From Geomobilibacter sp964431365 (GTDB taxonomy: Bacteria > Desulfobacterota > Desulfuromonadia > Geobacterales > DSM-12255), in the NCBI GenBank assembly GCA_964431365.1, contig CAYSJJ010000005.1:1-64000 (forward strand): a DNA stretch of 64,000 nucleotides, written 5' to 3'. The notes beneath the pieces are model-generated. The model made no database searches. It had not been told where the DNA came from and saw only the letters and a program-made list of their open reading frames with translations. Positions 16,849 through 24,644 of the stretch are shown in pieces. Each line of letters begins with the position of its first letter. The first letter of the stretch is position 1. The position numbers and the translations under genes were made by a program.

Positions 16849-18081
16849 ATGAACACCAAGAAGGTCACATTCCCCAATGGGCGGGGGGAGCAGCTGGCCG
16901 CCCGGCTGGAACTTCCCGATGACGAGCAGCCGCTGGCCTACGCCCTGTTCGCCCACTGCTTCACCTGTTCCAAGGACCTGAAGGCTGCGGTCCACATCTC
17001 CCGTGCCTTGAGCAGCAGGCGCATCGCCGTGCTCCGCTTCGACTTCACCGGTCTCGGGGAGAGCGAAGGGGAGTTCAGCGCGACGACCTTTTCCTCGGAG
17101 GTGAGCGACCTGGCTGCTGCTGCCCGGTTCCTGGAGCAAGAGTACGCCCCCCCCCGGCTGCTTATTGGCCACTCCCTGGGGGGGGCAGCCGTGCTGGCAG
17201 CCGCTGCCGGGATACCCTCGACGGCCGCCGTTGCCACCATCGCCGCCCCGTTCAACCCCGCCGGTCTGCGGCGCCTGCTGGGGGAGAGCGTGGCGCAGAT
17301 CGAGCAAGAGGGGGAGGCCGCCGTGCGCATCGGCAGCCGCGATTTCATCATCCGCAAGGAGTTGCTGGACGACCTGGAGGCCCAGCAGCCGGCCGAGACG
17401 CTGCGCCGGCTGAAGGCCGCGCTGCTGGTCATGCACTCGCCCCGCGATCTGGTGGTGGGGATCGGCAATGCCGCCGACATCTACCAGGCAGCCCCGCACC
17501 CCAAGAGCTTCGTCTCCCTTGACCCGGCGGACCATCTCCTCTCCGACGACAAGGATTCCCGCTACGCCGGCGAGATGATCGCCGCCTGGGCGGGCCGTTA
17601 CCTGGCGCTGCCGGAGGCGCCGGTCAGCGACCGCCTGCCGCCGGAGGTGATCGACAACCGGGTAACGGCGCGTATCGGTGCGGATGGATTCCGCACCGAG
17701 CTGTTCGCCAACGGCTTCCCCCTGGTGGCCGACGAACCGGTGACGTACGGCGGCACCAACGAAGGACCGTCTCCGTACGAGTACCTGCTGGCCGCCCTCG
17801 GGGCCTGCACCGCCATGACGGTCCAGATGTATGCCCGTCGCAAGGGGTGGCCGCTGGAGGAGGCGGTGGTGCGTCTTTCCCACCAGAAGATCCATGCCGA
17901 GGACTGTCGCGACTGCGACGAGAAGGAGCGGCGGATCGACCGGTTCGTGCGGGAGCTGGAGCTGATCGGTGGAGTGGACGACGAGCAGCGGCAGCGCCTG
18001 CTGGAGATCGCCGAACACTGCCCGGTGCATCGCACCCTGACCGGCACGATCCGGATCGAAACCACCTTGCGGTCGAACTGA
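16849..18081 (+). CDS. Alpha/beta hydrolase-OsmC fusion
   Basis: 410 residues. Residues 1-250 are an alpha/beta hydrolase with the nucleophile elbow GHSLGG (Ser109), an ASP in SPRDLVVG and a catalytic His region PADHLLSD. Residues about 260-410 are an OsmC/Ohr-type domain with redox cysteines Cys320 (LGACTAMT) and Cys391 (EHCPVH). OsmC proteins reduce organic hydroperoxides. This fused architecture is common in proteobacteria; its substrate is not established. It probably shares a transcript with the preceding ADP-ribosylglycohydrolase-like gene. Confidence 0.9.
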   Translation: MNTKKVTFPNGRGEQLAARLELPDDEQPLAYALFAHCFTCSKDLKAAVHISRALSSRRIAVLRFDFTGLGESEGEFSATTFSSEVSDLAAAARFLEQEYAPPRLLIGHSLGGAAVLAAAAGIPSTAAVATIAAPFNPAGLRRLLGESVAQIEQEGEAAVRIGSRDFIIRKELLDDLEAQQPAETLRRLKAALLVMHSPRDLVVGIGNAADIYQAAPHPKSFVSLDPADHLLSDDKDSRYAGEMIAAWAGRYLALPEAPVSDRLPPEVIDNRVTARIGADGFRTELFANGFPLVADEPVTYGGTNEGPSPYEYLLAALGACTAMTVQMYARRKGWPLEEAVVRLSHQKIHAEDCRDCDEKERRIDRFVRELELIGGVDDEQRQRLLEIAEHCPVHRTLTGTIRIETTLRSN

Positions 18082-18098
18082 CCTGCGGCGGGGGGAAA

Positions 18099-19688
18099 AT
18101 GTGGTCATTGACTCGGCCTGCAGCACAACCGGCGGATGGCATCCCCACCGGCCTGACGCGGCGCGAATTTCTGGCCTGCGGGGGGAGTGCCGCCCTGGCG
18201 CTGGCGACCGGCTGCGTTGCCAGCCCGCCACTGTCCACGTCGGGGTTCACCGACTTCGGCGGTCCTGACCATCCCTTCTTGGGATTGGCGACCTCGCTGC
18301 CGCAGGAGTACGACTATGCCGCAGAGGTGGAAGGGGTTCTGCCGTCGGGGCTCAGGGGGACGCTCTACCGCAACGGGCCGGGACTGTTCGACCGGGGCGG
18401 ACTGCGCAAGCGGAGCCTGCTGGATGGGGATGGGCTGATCCAGCGTTTCCACTTCCATGCGGGCGGGGTCCGGTTTCGCTGCCGTTTCGTCCGGACCACC
18501 AAGTTCGAGGAGGAGGCGGCTGCGGGCCGCTTCCTCTTCCCCACCTGGAGCACCCTCGCCCCCGGCGGCATCTGGAATAATTTCTGGGGGCCGGGCCGCA
18601 TCCGCAGCCAGGCAGGGGTCACGGTCTTTCCGTGGCGCGGCCGGCTGTACGCCTTCGACGAATCCTCCCTCCCCTTCGCCCTCGATCCGGCAACCCTGGA
18701 GACGATCGGCGAGTCCCGTCTGGGCGTGCCGCCGGAAATACCGCTGATTTTCGCCGCCCATGGCAAGTTCGACCCCCGGACCGGCGACTGGCTTCACTTC
18801 GGCATCCAGTACGGCCGGCAGGTCTCTTTGCACCTCACCTCCTTTGCCGCCGACGGCACGTTGACCAGGCACCGGGTCATCGAACTCCCCCGCTACGTCT
18901 ATCTCCACGACTGGTTCGTCGCCGGCCGCCACGTGCTCCTCAGCCTTCACCCCCTGGAGGTGGCGGTCTGGGGACCGCTCCTCGGCATCCGGAGTATCCT
19001 CGACTCCCTGCGCTGGCGACCGGAGCAGGGGAACCTCCTTCTCATCCTGGCGCGGGACTTCAGCGGCGAACCGCTCCTGTTGCCGACCGAGGCGTCGTTC
19101 ATGTGGCACAGCGTCAACGCCTACGAGCATGGTGGCGAACTCCTGGCCGATTTCGTCGGGTATGCCAATCCGGACCACCTGGTGGGACCGGCAGCGGTCG
19201 TCCAGACGGTCATGATCGGCGGGAAAGGAGTCTTTCGCACCCCTGGCCAGCTCTGGCGCTACCGGATCGACCCGCTGCAGAAGCGGGTGGCCCGGGAACT
19301 GCTGGCCGCCGGGAACTTCGAGTGGCCGCGGATCGACGAACGGCAGCGCTGTCTGGCGCACCGCTATGTCTACCTCTGTGCAGCCAGTTCCGGCGAGTTC
19401 TTCTGGTCCGCGGTCGAACGGCACGATCTGCAGACCGGGCAGCAGGCACGACACGATTTCGGCGCAGGTAGCTACTGCACCGAGCCGGTCTTTGTCCCGC
19501 GATCGGACAATGCCGGTGAAGATAGCGGCTGGGTGCTGACCGAGGTCTACGACAGCCGGACCAGAAGGAGCTTCCTGGCGGTGCTGGACGCTGAGCGGTT
19601 GGCTGACGGGCCGCTGGCGCGGGTGATGCTGCGGCACCACGTGCCGTTCAGCTATCATGGCTGGTGGGATGGTAATCGGGCTGTCTGA
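18099..19688 (+). CDS. Carotenoid oxygenase family protein, predicted Tat-exported
   Basis: 529 residues of the RPE65/carotenoid cleavage oxygenase family. The four iron-binding histidines appear in AAHGKFDPRTGD, YLHDWF, MWHSVNAYEHG and FSYHGWWDG. The N-terminus has a twin-arginine signal (LTRREFLACGGSAALALATGC) whose end resembles a lipobox, so export and lipid anchoring are possible. These enzymes split apocarotenoids or stilbenes with O2. The ATG at 18099 is 17 bases after the OsmC fusion stop. It is the largest gene of this stretch and shows normal codon use. Confidence 0.88.
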   Translation: MWSLTRPAAQPADGIPTGLTRREFLACGGSAALALATGCVASPPLSTSGFTDFGGPDHPFLGLATSLPQEYDYAAEVEGVLPSGLRGTLYRNGPGLFDRGGLRKRSLLDGDGLIQRFHFHAGGVRFRCRFVRTTKFEEEAAAGRFLFPTWSTLAPGGIWNNFWGPGRIRSQAGVTVFPWRGRLYAFDESSLPFALDPATLETIGESRLGVPPEIPLIFAAHGKFDPRTGDWLHFGIQYGRQVSLHLTSFAADGTLTRHRVIELPRYVYLHDWFVAGRHVLLSLHPLEVAVWGPLLGIRSILDSLRWRPEQGNLLLILARDFSGEPLLLPTEASFMWHSVNAYEHGGELLADFVGYANPDHLVGPAAVVQTVMIGGKGVFRTPGQLWRYRIDPLQKRVARELLAAGNFEWPRIDERQRCLAHRYVYLCAASSGEFFWSAVERHDLQTGQQARHDFGAGSYCTEPVFVPRSDNAGEDSGWVLTEVYDSRTRRSFLAVLDAERLADGPLARVMLRHHVPFSYHGWWDGNRAV

Positions 19689-19772
19689 CGCAGACCGGAC
19701 AATCGCCTCTCCATCGCAGTATCCCTATTGTTGAAAGCAATTCCCCTCGCAGCTGCCATTTAGTAAATCAAT

Positions 19773-19802
19773 TTGACTTATCGCCATTGCAGATACTATA
19801 AC
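19773..19802 (+). promoter_or_regulatory. Sigma-70-like promoter for the rhodanese genes
   Basis: TTGACT (19773-19778) and TATAAC (19797-19802) with an 18-base spacer. It lies 70 bases upstream of the first rhodanese start. Confidence 0.6.
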
Positions 19803-19871
19803 CCTGACGCACGTTCTAATTTTTGTAAGCCCCCGGGCCGTAGCGGTCAGGGATCATTCAGGGAGATCATC

Positions 19872-20294
19872 ATGAAAAGGGGACTGTTGTTCGGGCTGCT
19901 GTCTTTCCTCTTGTGCTGCGGGGGAGCTGCAGCGGCCGGATATTCGTACGTGAAGGCCGACGACTTCAAGAGCTGGCTGCTGGAGGGAAAGAAGGTGACC
20001 ATCATCGACATCCAGCCGGCAGCCGATTTCCGCAAGCAGCATTTTCGCGGCTCCATCGAAACCAACGCCTATCCGGTCAAGAGTGCGGAGGAGCGTCAGC
20101 GTCTGGACAAGGCGCTTCCCCAGCTTGCCGCCACCGGCGAGGATGTGGTCGTGGTCTGTCCCCGCGGTGGCGGCGGGGCAAAGGGTGCCTACGACTACCT
20201 GAAGGGCAGGGGTATTGCCGAAAATCGACTCTTCATTCTGGAGGGTGGTATGCAGGGGTGGCCCTACCAGGGGCTGACCGTCCTCGGCAAGTAA
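19872..20294 (+). CDS. Exported single-domain rhodanese
   Basis: 140 residues with a signal peptide (LLFGLLSFLLCCGGAAAA) and one rhodanese domain. The catalytic cysteine is Cys96, in VVVVCPRGGGGAKGAYDYL; the loop is glycine-rich and longer than usual. Rhodaneses transfer sulfane sulfur to acceptors such as cyanide or thiols; the location here would be periplasmic. Two cysteines at the end of the signal core could indicate a lipoprotein, but no clear lipobox is seen. It starts the two-gene rhodanese unit. Confidence 0.88.
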   Translation: MKRGLLFGLLSFLLCCGGAAAAGYSYVKADDFKSWLLEGKKVTIIDIQPAADFRKQHFRGSIETNAYPVKSAEERQRLDKALPQLAATGEDVVVVCPRGGGGAKGAYDYLKGRGIAENRLFILEGGMQGWPYQGLTVLGK

Positions 20295-20334
20295 TCGGGC
20301 GTGGGCCCAGAGTTCTTTGTGAAAGGTGACAGGG

Positions 20335-21090
20335 ATGAAGAGAATCGTACTATTGGTAATGATTGGACTGCTGGTGACAGCAGCGCTGGCCGTCGGGGCC
20401 GAGAAGAAGCAGGAACCGTTCGGTGTCGTCACCAGTGAAGAGGTGAAGTCGATGATCGACCGGATGGAACCGGGACTGGTGGTCATCGATGCCCGCACTC
20501 CTGCCGAGTATCAGGAGGTGCACATCAAGGGGGCGGTGAACATCCCTCTGCCGACGCTGGAGAAGGACCCGGCCGCTCTCACCTTTCCGAAGGACGCCAA
20601 GCTGGTCTTCTACTGCAACGGGTTCAAGTGCGGCAAGAGCCCCAAGGCGGCCCGGCTGGCAGCAACGCTCGGCTACCGGAACCTGTACGTGCTGAGCGAA
20701 GGGATGCCGGCATGGGAGGAGAAGGGGTTCGGTATCTACGCCGGGCCGGATTATGAGAAGAAGATCGAGACCACCCGCATCCGGCCGAAGGAGCTGCAGG
20801 CCACCCTTGCCTCCTCCCCGGGGAGCGTGACGCTCGTGGACGTGCGCGACCCGAAGGAGTTTGCCGAAGGGCACATCCCGGGGGCCGTGAATATACCGGC
20901 GGCCACTTTTGCGGCCCGTTCGTCGGTCCTGGAAAAGGAGAAACAGGTTGTCGTCTACTGCAACTCCGGCGGCCGCAGTTACAACGCCTACCGCAAGCTG
21001 CAGAAGATGGCCTTCAAGAACATCGCCCAGGCTCTATTTGCCGATTGGGAGGAGGCAGGTCTGCCGGTGGCAAAGGGTGCCGCCCCGTAA
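20335..21090 (+). CDS. Exported tandem rhodanese
   Basis: 251 residues with a signal peptide (VLLVMIGLLVTAALAVGA) and two rhodanese domains. Domain one has the active-site cysteine Cys94 (VFYCNGFKCGKSPKAA), with a second cysteine five residues on. Domain two has Cys209 (VVYCNSGGRSYNAY). Both keep the DAR/DVRDPxEF substrate-side motifs. It may relay sulfane sulfur in the periplasm. It starts 40 bases after the single-domain rhodanese and ends before a terminator. An alternative GTG lies three codons upstream. Confidence 0.9.
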   Translation: MKRIVLLVMIGLLVTAALAVGAEKKQEPFGVVTSEEVKSMIDRMEPGLVVIDARTPAEYQEVHIKGAVNIPLPTLEKDPAALTFPKDAKLVFYCNGFKCGKSPKAARLAATLGYRNLYVLSEGMPAWEEKGFGIYAGPDYEKKIETTRIRPKELQATLASSPGSVTLVDVRDPKEFAEGHIPGAVNIPAATFAARSSVLEKEKQVVVYCNSGGRSYNAYRKLQKMAFKNIAQALFADWEEAGLPVAKGAAP

Positions 21091-21127
21091 CGAGAGGTTG
21101 AGTCACGGAGTTGGGAACAGAGGAGAG

Positions 21128-21160
21128 GAGGCGGCCAAACGGTCGCCTCTTCTTGTTTTT
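21128..21160 (+). terminator. Intrinsic terminator
   Basis: A 9-bp stem with one G-U pair (21128-21136 with 21141-21149) and a 4-base loop, followed by TTCTTGTTTTT. It ends the rhodanese unit. The core GGCGGCC is shared with other hairpins here. Confidence 0.8.
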
Positions 21161-21229
21161 ACGGTCGCTTGCGCATGGAGCAGCCTCTGCTATTGTTGCA
21201 GCAGACAGAGTCCGTGAAAGGAGGCTTCC

Positions 21230-21448
21230 ATGTACGGCAGGGAGAGAATCTACAAGAAGGTGGAGATCATCGGGGTGTCGTCCAAGGGGATCGACGCGGC
21301 CATCGAGACGGCCTTGACCAAGGCGCGGGGTTCGCTGGACAAGCTTTCCTGGTTCGAGGTCCAGGACATCCGGGGGCACATCGGCGACGATGGGAAGGTT
21401 GCCGAATACCAGGTGGTGCTGAAGGTGTCGTTCGAACTCAAGGGGTAG
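21230..21448 (+). CDS. Dodecin family flavin-binding protein
   Basis: 72 residues. The pattern YKKVEIIGVSSKGIDAAIETALTKAR followed by LSWFEVQDIRGHI and YQVVLKVSFEL matches dodecins. These small proteins form dodecamers that bind flavins (and sometimes CoA), buffering free flavin. The tryptophan (W41) and nearby polar residues are where flavin stacks in the family. The ATG at 21230 is preceded by AAAGGAGG. A terminator follows 28 bases after the stop. Confidence 0.9.
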   Translation: MYGRERIYKKVEIIGVSSKGIDAAIETALTKARGSLDKLSWFEVQDIRGHIGDDGKVAEYQVVLKVSFELKG

Positions 21449-21475
21449 ACGTTCCGCAAAGAACCACGAAGCGCG

Positions 21476-21508
21476 AAAGGCGGCCAGAGGGCCGCCTTTC
21501 CAGTTTTT
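21476..21508 (+). terminator. Intrinsic terminator
   Basis: A perfect 10-bp stem (21476-21485 with 21490-21499) with loop AGAG, followed by CCAGTTTTT. It ends the dodecin gene. Confidence 0.8.
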
Positions 21509-21524
21509 GCACCCCTTCGGCAGG

Positions 21525-22019
21525 TCACTTCTTCTGAATGGTGATGCAGAGACACTCCGCTTCGGCAAAGACCGTACCGTCGCAGAAGATGCGTCCGTGC
21601 ACCATGACCTTCCGTCCCGCGGCAGAGACTACCCGGCTCTCGATGGTCACGACTTTCTGCAGCGGCAGGAGATTGCGAAAACTTATATTCAGGTTGCCGA
21701 CCACGATCGGATACCCAGCGGCCCAGGCGGCCAATCCCAGCGCCTCATCGAGAACCGCGGCCATTGAGCCGCCGTGCGCATGACCCGGCGGGCCTTCGGT
21801 TTCAGGCCCGAACCAGATGCGTGCATGGAGGTGCTGTTCCTCGTCACGGAAATAACGAACCCGGAAACGGTTCCCTTCCGGTTCGCCGGAGACGAAGCGA
21901 AGCGACTCCCCGACCAGCGACGGGGCGTCGAAGGGGACCCAGCCAGCCTCGCCGCTCAGGTCGACAGGTGGACAGGGTGAGACTGATTTCTTCCCGACAG
22001 TTGTTGTTGACACGGGCAT
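21525..22019 (-). CDS. PaaI-like hotdog thioesterase
   Basis: 164 residues with one hotdog domain. The active-site loop is PGHAHGGSMAAVLDEALG, with the catalytic-type Asp in VLDEA and HGG before it; a beta strand set IVVGNLNISFRNLLPLQKVVTIESRVV follows. It should hydrolyse acyl-CoA thioesters of unknown chain. The first ATG at 22019 is only one base from GGAG; a GTG at 22013 is better spaced and may be the true start. Both give almost the same protein. Confidence 0.82.
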   Translation of the reverse strand: MPVSTTTVGKKSVSPCPPVDLSGEAGWVPFDAPSLVGESLRFVSGEPEGNRFRVRYFRDEEQHLHARIWFGPETEGPPGHAHGGSMAAVLDEALGLAAWAAGYPIVVGNLNISFRNLLPLQKVVTIESRVVSAAGRKVMVHGRIFCDGTVFAEAECLCITIQKK

Positions 22020-22224
22020 TCTCCTTCAGAAAAATTGCCGTTTACGGAAACCGGCCATCGGTTGTGCACCATAGCAGAGTCCGCGTCATTAGGGAAGCCG
22101 TGTCAGGTCCTGTTACAGTATGGGGGGGATAGCAGGTAGGGCGAAACACCACGTTGTAGAAGGGCACAACTGGATACCGGCTCTTCGGAGCGGCAGCGGT
22201 GGGGCTCGGCAACAGGCCTCTTGC

Positions 22225-22377
22225 CTATACCGTCTCTTCCTCGTCAGACGCCGGCTCGGCGTTCTCTTCCGGTTGGTCGGCGTTTTTGGCCAGCTTGCGC
22301 TGCAGCTTTTCTTCGTTCTTCTTCTTTCGCTCTAACTCTTTTTGCCGTTTCTGAAACTGGAAATTGGGCTTTGCCAT
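22225..22377 (-). CDS. Small highly charged protein
   Basis: A 50-residue protein with an extremely basic first half (KRQKELERKKKNEEKLQRKL) and an acidic tail (EPASDEEETV). It is predicted to be one long helix, with no hydrophobic core. The ATG at 22377 is preceded by GGAGAG. It lies just downstream of the cold-shock gene on the same strand but beyond that gene's terminator. I do not know its role; the composition suggests RNA or ribosome contact. Confidence 0.65.
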   Translation of the reverse strand: MAKPNFQFQKRQKELERKKKNEEKLQRKLAKNADQPEENAEPASDEEETV

Positions 22378-22425
22378 TTCTCTCTCCTGTTCGAACTGCG
22401 TCGACCGTTAACGTGTTACATAATG

Positions 22426-22457
22426 AAAAAGCCCCGGGTTTTCCCGGGGCTTTTTTA
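22426..22457. terminator. Terminator of the cold-shock gene
   Basis: A perfect 8-bp GC-rich stem (22431-22438 with 22443-22450) with a TTTT loop. A-rich and T-rich flanks on the two sides allow termination on either strand; on the minus strand it follows the csp stop codon. Confidence 0.85.
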
Positions 22458-22474
22458 TCAACTGGGTGCAGCGG

Positions 22475-22675
22475 TTAGATTCTGGTCACGTTCGCGGCCT
22501 GAAGCCCTTTCGGACCCTTGGTTACTTCAAACGTTACTCTATCGCCTTCAACAAGGGATTTGAATCCGTTGCCCGTGATGGCGGAAAAATGACAAAATAC
22601 GTCTTCGCCATTTTCCTGCTCGAGAAAACCAAAACCCTTGCTGTCGTTAAACCATTTTACCGTACCATTTACCAT
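22475..22675 (-). CDS. Cold-shock family RNA chaperone
   Basis: 66 residues, the standard size of CspA-type proteins. It contains KGFGFLEQENGEDVFCHFSAI, covering the RNP1 (KGFGF) and RNP2 (VFCHF) RNA-binding motifs, and ends with GPKGLQAANVTRI. It should bind single-stranded RNA or DNA and melt secondary structure. A 5' leader is likely; TTGACA (22762-22767, minus strand) may be part of its promoter. The stop is followed by a strong terminator. Confidence 0.95.
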   Translation of the reverse strand: MVNGTVKWFNDSKGFGFLEQENGEDVFCHFSAITGNGFKSLVEGDRVTFEVTKGPKGLQAANVTRI

Positions 22676-23094
22676 GTTCTTACGTTCTCCTGATGCTTCG
22701 TGTTAGTGTTATCCGGTCACTTCCCAGAATATAACCGACCGTAGCAGCTTTGTATGGCCAATGTCAAGCTACTAAAATCAGTCGAACCGTTTAAAACAAT
22801 ATCAAAACATTAATTTGCATATCCGGCGTCAAAACATTTCCCGATGCCACTGCGGGGCGCTATTTCAAAAAAGAGAATTAAAACGGGAGGTTCAGTCTGA
22901 TTGATTGGATGTGGTTAGAATGCGTTCAGTGAAAATACGTGGATGACCCTTGCCAATACAAAAGCATTACCGTATTATAAAAGGGTGAAAACAGGATGAG
23001 ACATTTTTTTTTACTATGTAAATCCGTGTAGAAAGTATCCTCGTACCAAGTTGTAACACACACCACCCCGGCAGAAAGAAAGCGGCACAGACCA
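22676..23094. other. AT-rich divergent intergenic region
   Basis: About 420 bases between csp (minus) and the DUF3553 gene (plus). The plus strand has a promoter-like pair at 22950-22978. The minus strand has TTGACA at 22762-22767, with a poor TACGGT 18 bases on. The csp leader occupies the left part. I see no further gene and no clear RNA structure. Confidence 0.6.
22950..22978 (+). promoter_or_regulatory. Sigma-70-like promoter for the DUF3553 gene
   Basis: TTGCCA (22950-22955) and TATTAT (22973-22978) with a 17-base spacer, about 115 bases before the start codon. Confidence 0.5.
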
Positions 23095-23340
23095 ATGACA
23101 ATCAAAGTCGGCAGTATTGTAAGTCACTCAGGCGCAGTTGAATGGGGCGCTGGCAAGGTCCTGGAAGTAACGGCCACCTTGGCAACAATCCAGTTCAGTG
23201 ACGGCAAGAATCGGAAAATCGCCGCCTCTTATTTCCCGACACTGCAACCGGCCGCCCCCGGTTCCTATACCCCCCCAGCAGAAGCCCCTCTTGAGGCGAA
23301 GGCTGCACGCGCCCCCAGGGTCGTCAAAAAGAAAAAGTAA
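23095..23340 (+). CDS. DUF3553 family protein
   Basis: 81 residues. The first 55 form the DUF3553 small beta barrel (VGSIVSHSGAVEWGAGKVLEV, then ATIQFSDGKNRKIA). A low-complexity Pro/Ala/Lys tail follows, ending KKKK. The barrel resembles Tudor/KOW-like domains and also occurs beside UvrD-type helicases, suggesting nucleic acid contact. No enzyme motif is present. The start ATG at 23095 lacks a strong ribosome site, but the reading frame is well conserved in form. Confidence 0.8.
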   Translation: MTIKVGSIVSHSGAVEWGAGKVLEVTATLATIQFSDGKNRKIAASYFPTLQPAAPGSYTPPAEAPLEAKAARAPRVVKKKK

Positions 23341-23375
23341 GCCTCTCTCCCGAAGACTTCTTACACCTGTGATCC

Positions 23376-23402
23376 GGGCGGCCTGTCAGCCGCCCCTTTC
23401 GT
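23376..23402 (+). terminator. Terminator-like hairpin
   Basis: A perfect 7-bp stem (23376-23382 with 23389-23395) with a 6-base loop, followed by CTTTCGTTT. It probably ends the DUF3553 transcript. The rest of the gap to 23640 shows nothing clear. Confidence 0.6.
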
Positions 23403-23640
23403 TTCATCTGCTGCACCCCTTCGCCGCCTCGGCCCAATGCAGAGCCCTTTTACATCTCCCAGAAGCAGGCAGCGCGGTTAGGCTGGATCTTGTACAGGGT
23501 CATTCTTGTCATCCGTCCATGTTGCGGTACATTTTATGCTTTGAAAAAGGGATTGCGCGGATCGCCCCATGAGGCCGGCCACAGGATGGCTTGCTTCTCA
23601 CCGGTCAGCCGACGATATCATTCCCAGAAGGAGAATTAGT

Positions 23641-24060
23641 ATGTCAATCGAATGGCAGGATGACCTGTCGCTTGGAATTCCTGAACTCGACGAGCAGCAT
23701 CACGAGATTTTCCGGCGGTTTGCCGCCTTTTCCGAGGCCTGCCAGCAGGAGCAGGGGAGGGAGGCACTGATGGACCTCCTCTCCTTCATGCACCTCTATG
23801 CCACGCGTCACTTTGCCAGCGAAGAGCAGCTCATGGCCGAGTACCATTACCCGGGGCTCGAAGAACAGATGCTGCATCACGCCCAGTTTCAGCACGACCT
23901 GGAGGAGTTTGCCGAAAAGGTCTCGGCCGGAGGGGTGAATCAGGAACTTGCGCTCAGCGTCAAGGGGAAGTTGATCCGCTGGCTGATCCTGCATATCCGC
24001 GACCTCGACCGGAGAATGGTGGAGTTCGTCAAGGCCGCTCAAGCCGGGGGGGAGGGATAA
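23641..24060 (+). CDS. Bacteriohemerythrin with a His-to-Gln ligand change
   Basis: 139 residues, a four-helix bundle binding a diiron centre that carries O2. Ligands visible are His20, His57, Glu61, His80, His118 and Asp123. The seventh, which should be a His in YPxLEEH, is Gln76 in YPGLEEQ. This may change O2 binding or metal content. The start ATG at 23641 is preceded by AGAAGGAG. The last 32 bases overlap the convergent regulator gene. Confidence 0.9.
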   Translation: MSIEWQDDLSLGIPELDEQHHEIFRRFAAFSEACQQEQGREALMDLLSFMHLYATRHFASEEQLMAEYHYPGLEEQMLHHAQFQHDLEEFAEKVSAGGVNQELALSVKGKLIRWLILHIRDLDRRMVEFVKAAQAGGEG

Positions 24061-24391
24061 CGGGGCGCTCTCTGATGGTGAAGAGCGGCTCGCATATCGC
24101 CTCGTTCCTGCAGACCGGGCATTTGCCCGGTGGGGTCAGGCGTTGGCGCTTGGCAAAGACAAAGCCGCACCTTTTGCATTCGGCCGGCGTGACCTCCAGC
24201 AGGGAACCGCTCGATTGGAGGCTGAGGCGGATGTGCTCCAGGTGGCCGTAGACCTCCTTCTCGGGGATGCGCACTGCTGCGGAGATCTCCATGGCCGAAG
24301 CGGTCTGCGCCCGAAGGAGTTCGCTGATCGCGTGACGGATCGTTTCCTGTGCGGTGCGCGGGATGACGGGCTTTTGGGGCGTTGACTTCAT
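24029..24391 (-). CDS. Predicted transcription regulator: helix-turn-helix plus zinc ribbon
   Basis: 120 residues. The N-terminal part (about 15-65) is a winged-helix-like domain (TIRHAISELLRAQTASAMEISAAVRIPEKEVYGHLEHIRLSL). The C-terminal part is a zinc ribbon with CKRCGF and CPVCRN. This layout resembles ArsR-like HTH-zinc ribbon proteins known in archaea and deltaproteobacteria. No target is evident. The 3' end overlaps the hemerythrin gene by 32 bases on the opposite strand. Confidence 0.78.
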   Translation of the reverse strand: MKSTPQKPVIPRTAQETIRHAISELLRAQTASAMEISAAVRIPEKEVYGHLEHIRLSLQSSGSLLEVTPAECKRCGFVFAKRQRLTPPGKCPVCRNEAICEPLFTIRERPVIPPPRLERP

Positions 24392-24568
24392 GGCGCATTG
24401 CTCCTTTGCATAAGTTTACCAATAACGCCCCGAATATATACGCACGCCGCCTCATTATCTCCTCACCTCCCCCCTCCCGGTTCATGACGTTCAGCCCGCA
24501 GGGCAGCATGGGCTTTTTGCCGCGCCAGTACGTTTTTTGCCAGCCTATTTTCCACACAGCGCTCCTGG

Positions 24569-24598
24569 TTGACAATGGTCTGACCATAGTGGTATCCT
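24569..24598 (+). promoter_or_regulatory. Promoter with operator-like dyad for the ABC importer
   Basis: TTGACA (24569-24574) and TATCCT (24593-24598) with an 18-base spacer. The spacer contains the perfect dyad ATGGTC-T-GACCAT (24575-24587). The half ATGGTCTGA recurs at 24651-24659 in the leader. A repressor site between -35 and -10 is likely, and a leader hairpin (24614-24644) follows. Confidence 0.6.
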
Positions 24599-24613
24599 CC
24601 CGCCCCAGCAGAA

Positions 24614-24644
24614 CTCTCCCCCATGCCGTTTCGGCGGGGGAGAG
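24614..24644 (+). promoter_or_regulatory. Leader hairpin of the ABC importer mRNA
   Basis: Arms CTCTCCCCC (24614-24622) and GGGGGAGAG (24636-24644) form a strong 9-bp stem, with a possible inner GCCG/CGGC pair. It lies 30 bases before the start codon and has no T run, so it is more likely a leader structure than a terminator. Confidence 0.45.

Noticed and set aside
16480..18231. A 583-codon antisense frame over the hydrolase-OsmC fusion
   Set aside because: It has no motifs or ribosome site, and the plus-strand gene is clear.
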